NCBI RefSeq assembly: GCF_900112445.1
Contig: NZ_FOYY01000003.1
Span: forward strand, 941,960-1,005,959
Direction of reading: 5' to 3'
DNA: 64,000 nt
DNA from: Thiomicrospira sp. ALE5
GTDB taxonomy: Bacteria; Pseudomonadota; Gammaproteobacteria; Thiomicrospirales; Thiomicrospiraceae
This document shows, in pieces, positions 63,324 to 64,000 of the stretch. The notes under the pieces were generated by a model that did not search any database, was not told where the DNA came from, and was given only the letters and a program-made list of their open reading frames with translations. Position 1 is the first letter of the stretch; the number at the start of each line of letters is the position of its first letter. Made by a program: the position numbers and the translations under genes.

Positions 63324-64000
63324 ATGCGGGAGCAACTGCACGCGCAGGCTCCCGCCAAGCTCATTTTAAGTGGTGAGCATGCGGTACTCTATGACTGCCC
63401 TGCCTTAGCCACCAGCATTGATTTACCCACGCAGGTCACCCTAACCCTAGATTCAACTCAACCAGCCGGTTTAACGCTGGATTTAATCGATTTTGCCCGT
63501 CACTATTCATTAAGCTGGGCTGGGATAATCGCGCGCGGTGCGATTTTGCAGCAGCGTTACCACGCCTTTCAACAAGGTCAGCTCGCGATTGAGCAACTGC
63601 TCAGTTGTCCCAGTGACCTGGTGATATTAGTTTTAAGCCATGGCGCTATTCCACCCATGATTCAGCAGCAGGCCTGCTCAATTCAAATCCGTTCCCAGGC
63701 CTGGTTAGGCCGCGGTTTGGGCAGTTCAGCGGCCTGCTTGCTAGCACTGCTAGCCGTGTGGCGTAGTGCTCAGCTACCCTATGCAAATGATAATCTCACT
63801 TTAGTCGAGCTAATTGAGCAGGCGCAACACCTCGAAAATTGGCAACATGGACGGTCCAGTGGTCTTGATCCTAGCATCATTGCATTGGGCGGCGCCTGCC
63901 GATTCGAACGCGAAACCGGACTTACAGCCCTGCCATCCTGGCCACTGTCAGCTTGGTTAATTGATACCGGTGCGCCGTGCAGTAGCACCGGTGAGTGTGT
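63324..64000 (+). CDS. Mevalonate kinase, N-terminal part (runs off the window)
   Basis: Open frame of 225 codons cut by the window end. GHMP-kinase marks: APAKLILSGEHAVLYDCPAL at residues about 10-29, the ATP loop RGLGSSAACLL at about 130 and SGLDPSIIALGG. This identifies mevalonate kinase rather than phosphomevalonate kinase, although the latter cannot be fully excluded. The ATG is 1 base after the mvaS stop with GAGG overlapping it. Two CAGGCCTG octamers lie 19 bases apart in it (63669, 63696). Confidence 0.85.
   Translation, partial: MREQLHAQAPAKLILSGEHAVLYDCPALATSIDLPTQVTLTLDSTQPAGLTLDLIDFARHYSLSWAGIIARGAILQQRYHAFQQGQLAIEQLLSCPSDLVILVLSHGAIPPMIQQQACSIQIRSQAWLGRGLGSSAACLLALLAVWRSAQLPYANDNLTLVELIEQAQHLENWQHGRSSGLDPSIIALGGACRFERETGLTALPSWPLSAWLIDTGAPCSSTGEC

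Noticed and set aside
2583-63703. CAGGCCTG as a DNA-uptake sequence
   Set aside because: Known uptake sequences (Neisseria, Pasteurellaceae) are not palindromic; without experimental data the HIP1 comparison fits better.

Overview
The window looks like chromosomal DNA of a free-living, motile gammaproteobacterium. Core synteny (tRNA-Gln, prs, rplY, pth, ychF; xerD-dsbC), a mid-range GC content, an HMG-CoA/mevalonate gene cluster and the proteins themselves resemble Thiomicrospira and its sulfur-oxidising relatives. That placement is inferred from family knowledge, not from a search.

Layout. 0-5.2 kb: HU protein and two tandem PAS-containing chemoreceptors. 5.2-8.7 kb: a tightly overlapping minus-strand operon around a photolyase/cryptochrome-type FAD protein that seems to be split over two genes. 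8.8-16.5 kb: an ABC1/UbiB-type kinase, thiE, thiD, serA, a YdiJ-type D-2-hydroxyglutarate dehydrogenase and a small zinc-ribbon protein. 16.5-33.7 kb: an accessory island with an IS3 relic, a broken integrase start, secreted proteins, toxin-antitoxin genes (orphan Phd, RelE/Phd, hipBA), two DUF4143 ATPases, a Fic protein and four paralogous DUF1566 lipoprotein-type genes. 33.7-38.1 kb: SMR transporter, NlpE-like lipoprotein, lipase-like lipoprotein, AsmA. 38.2-42 kb: tRNA-Met, ychF, pth, rplY, prs, tRNA-Gln. 42-48.8 kb: a lone flagellin, valS, an SH3 protein, dsbC, xerD. 48.9-54.7 kb: a TolC-HlyD-RND efflux operon. 54.8-59 kb: hydrolase, pdxB, DUF302 lipoprotein, FadL-like porin. 59.1-64 kb: an epimerase, then class I HMG-CoA reductase, type 2 IPP isomerase, HMG-CoA synthase and the start of mevalonate kinase.

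Two signals stand out. (1) Three of the four DUF1566 paralogues differ over 27 codons near their C-termini almost only at codon positions 1 and 2. Every variable column keeps its third base and can be derived from an adenine-containing (mostly AAY) parent codon, while the PEGA part of two of the same genes differs only synonymously. This is the signature of diversity-generating retroelement (DGR) mutagenesis. The variable stretch is followed by an invariant GC-rich end, the stop codon and a conserved GC-stem hairpin. No reverse transcriptase or template repeat is visible here, so these would be trans targets. (2) The octamer palindrome CAGGCCTG occurs at least 39 times (roughly one expected), in genes and between them, often extended to AACCAGGCCTGGTT. 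This resembles the HIP1 phenomenon of cyanobacteria but with a different word.
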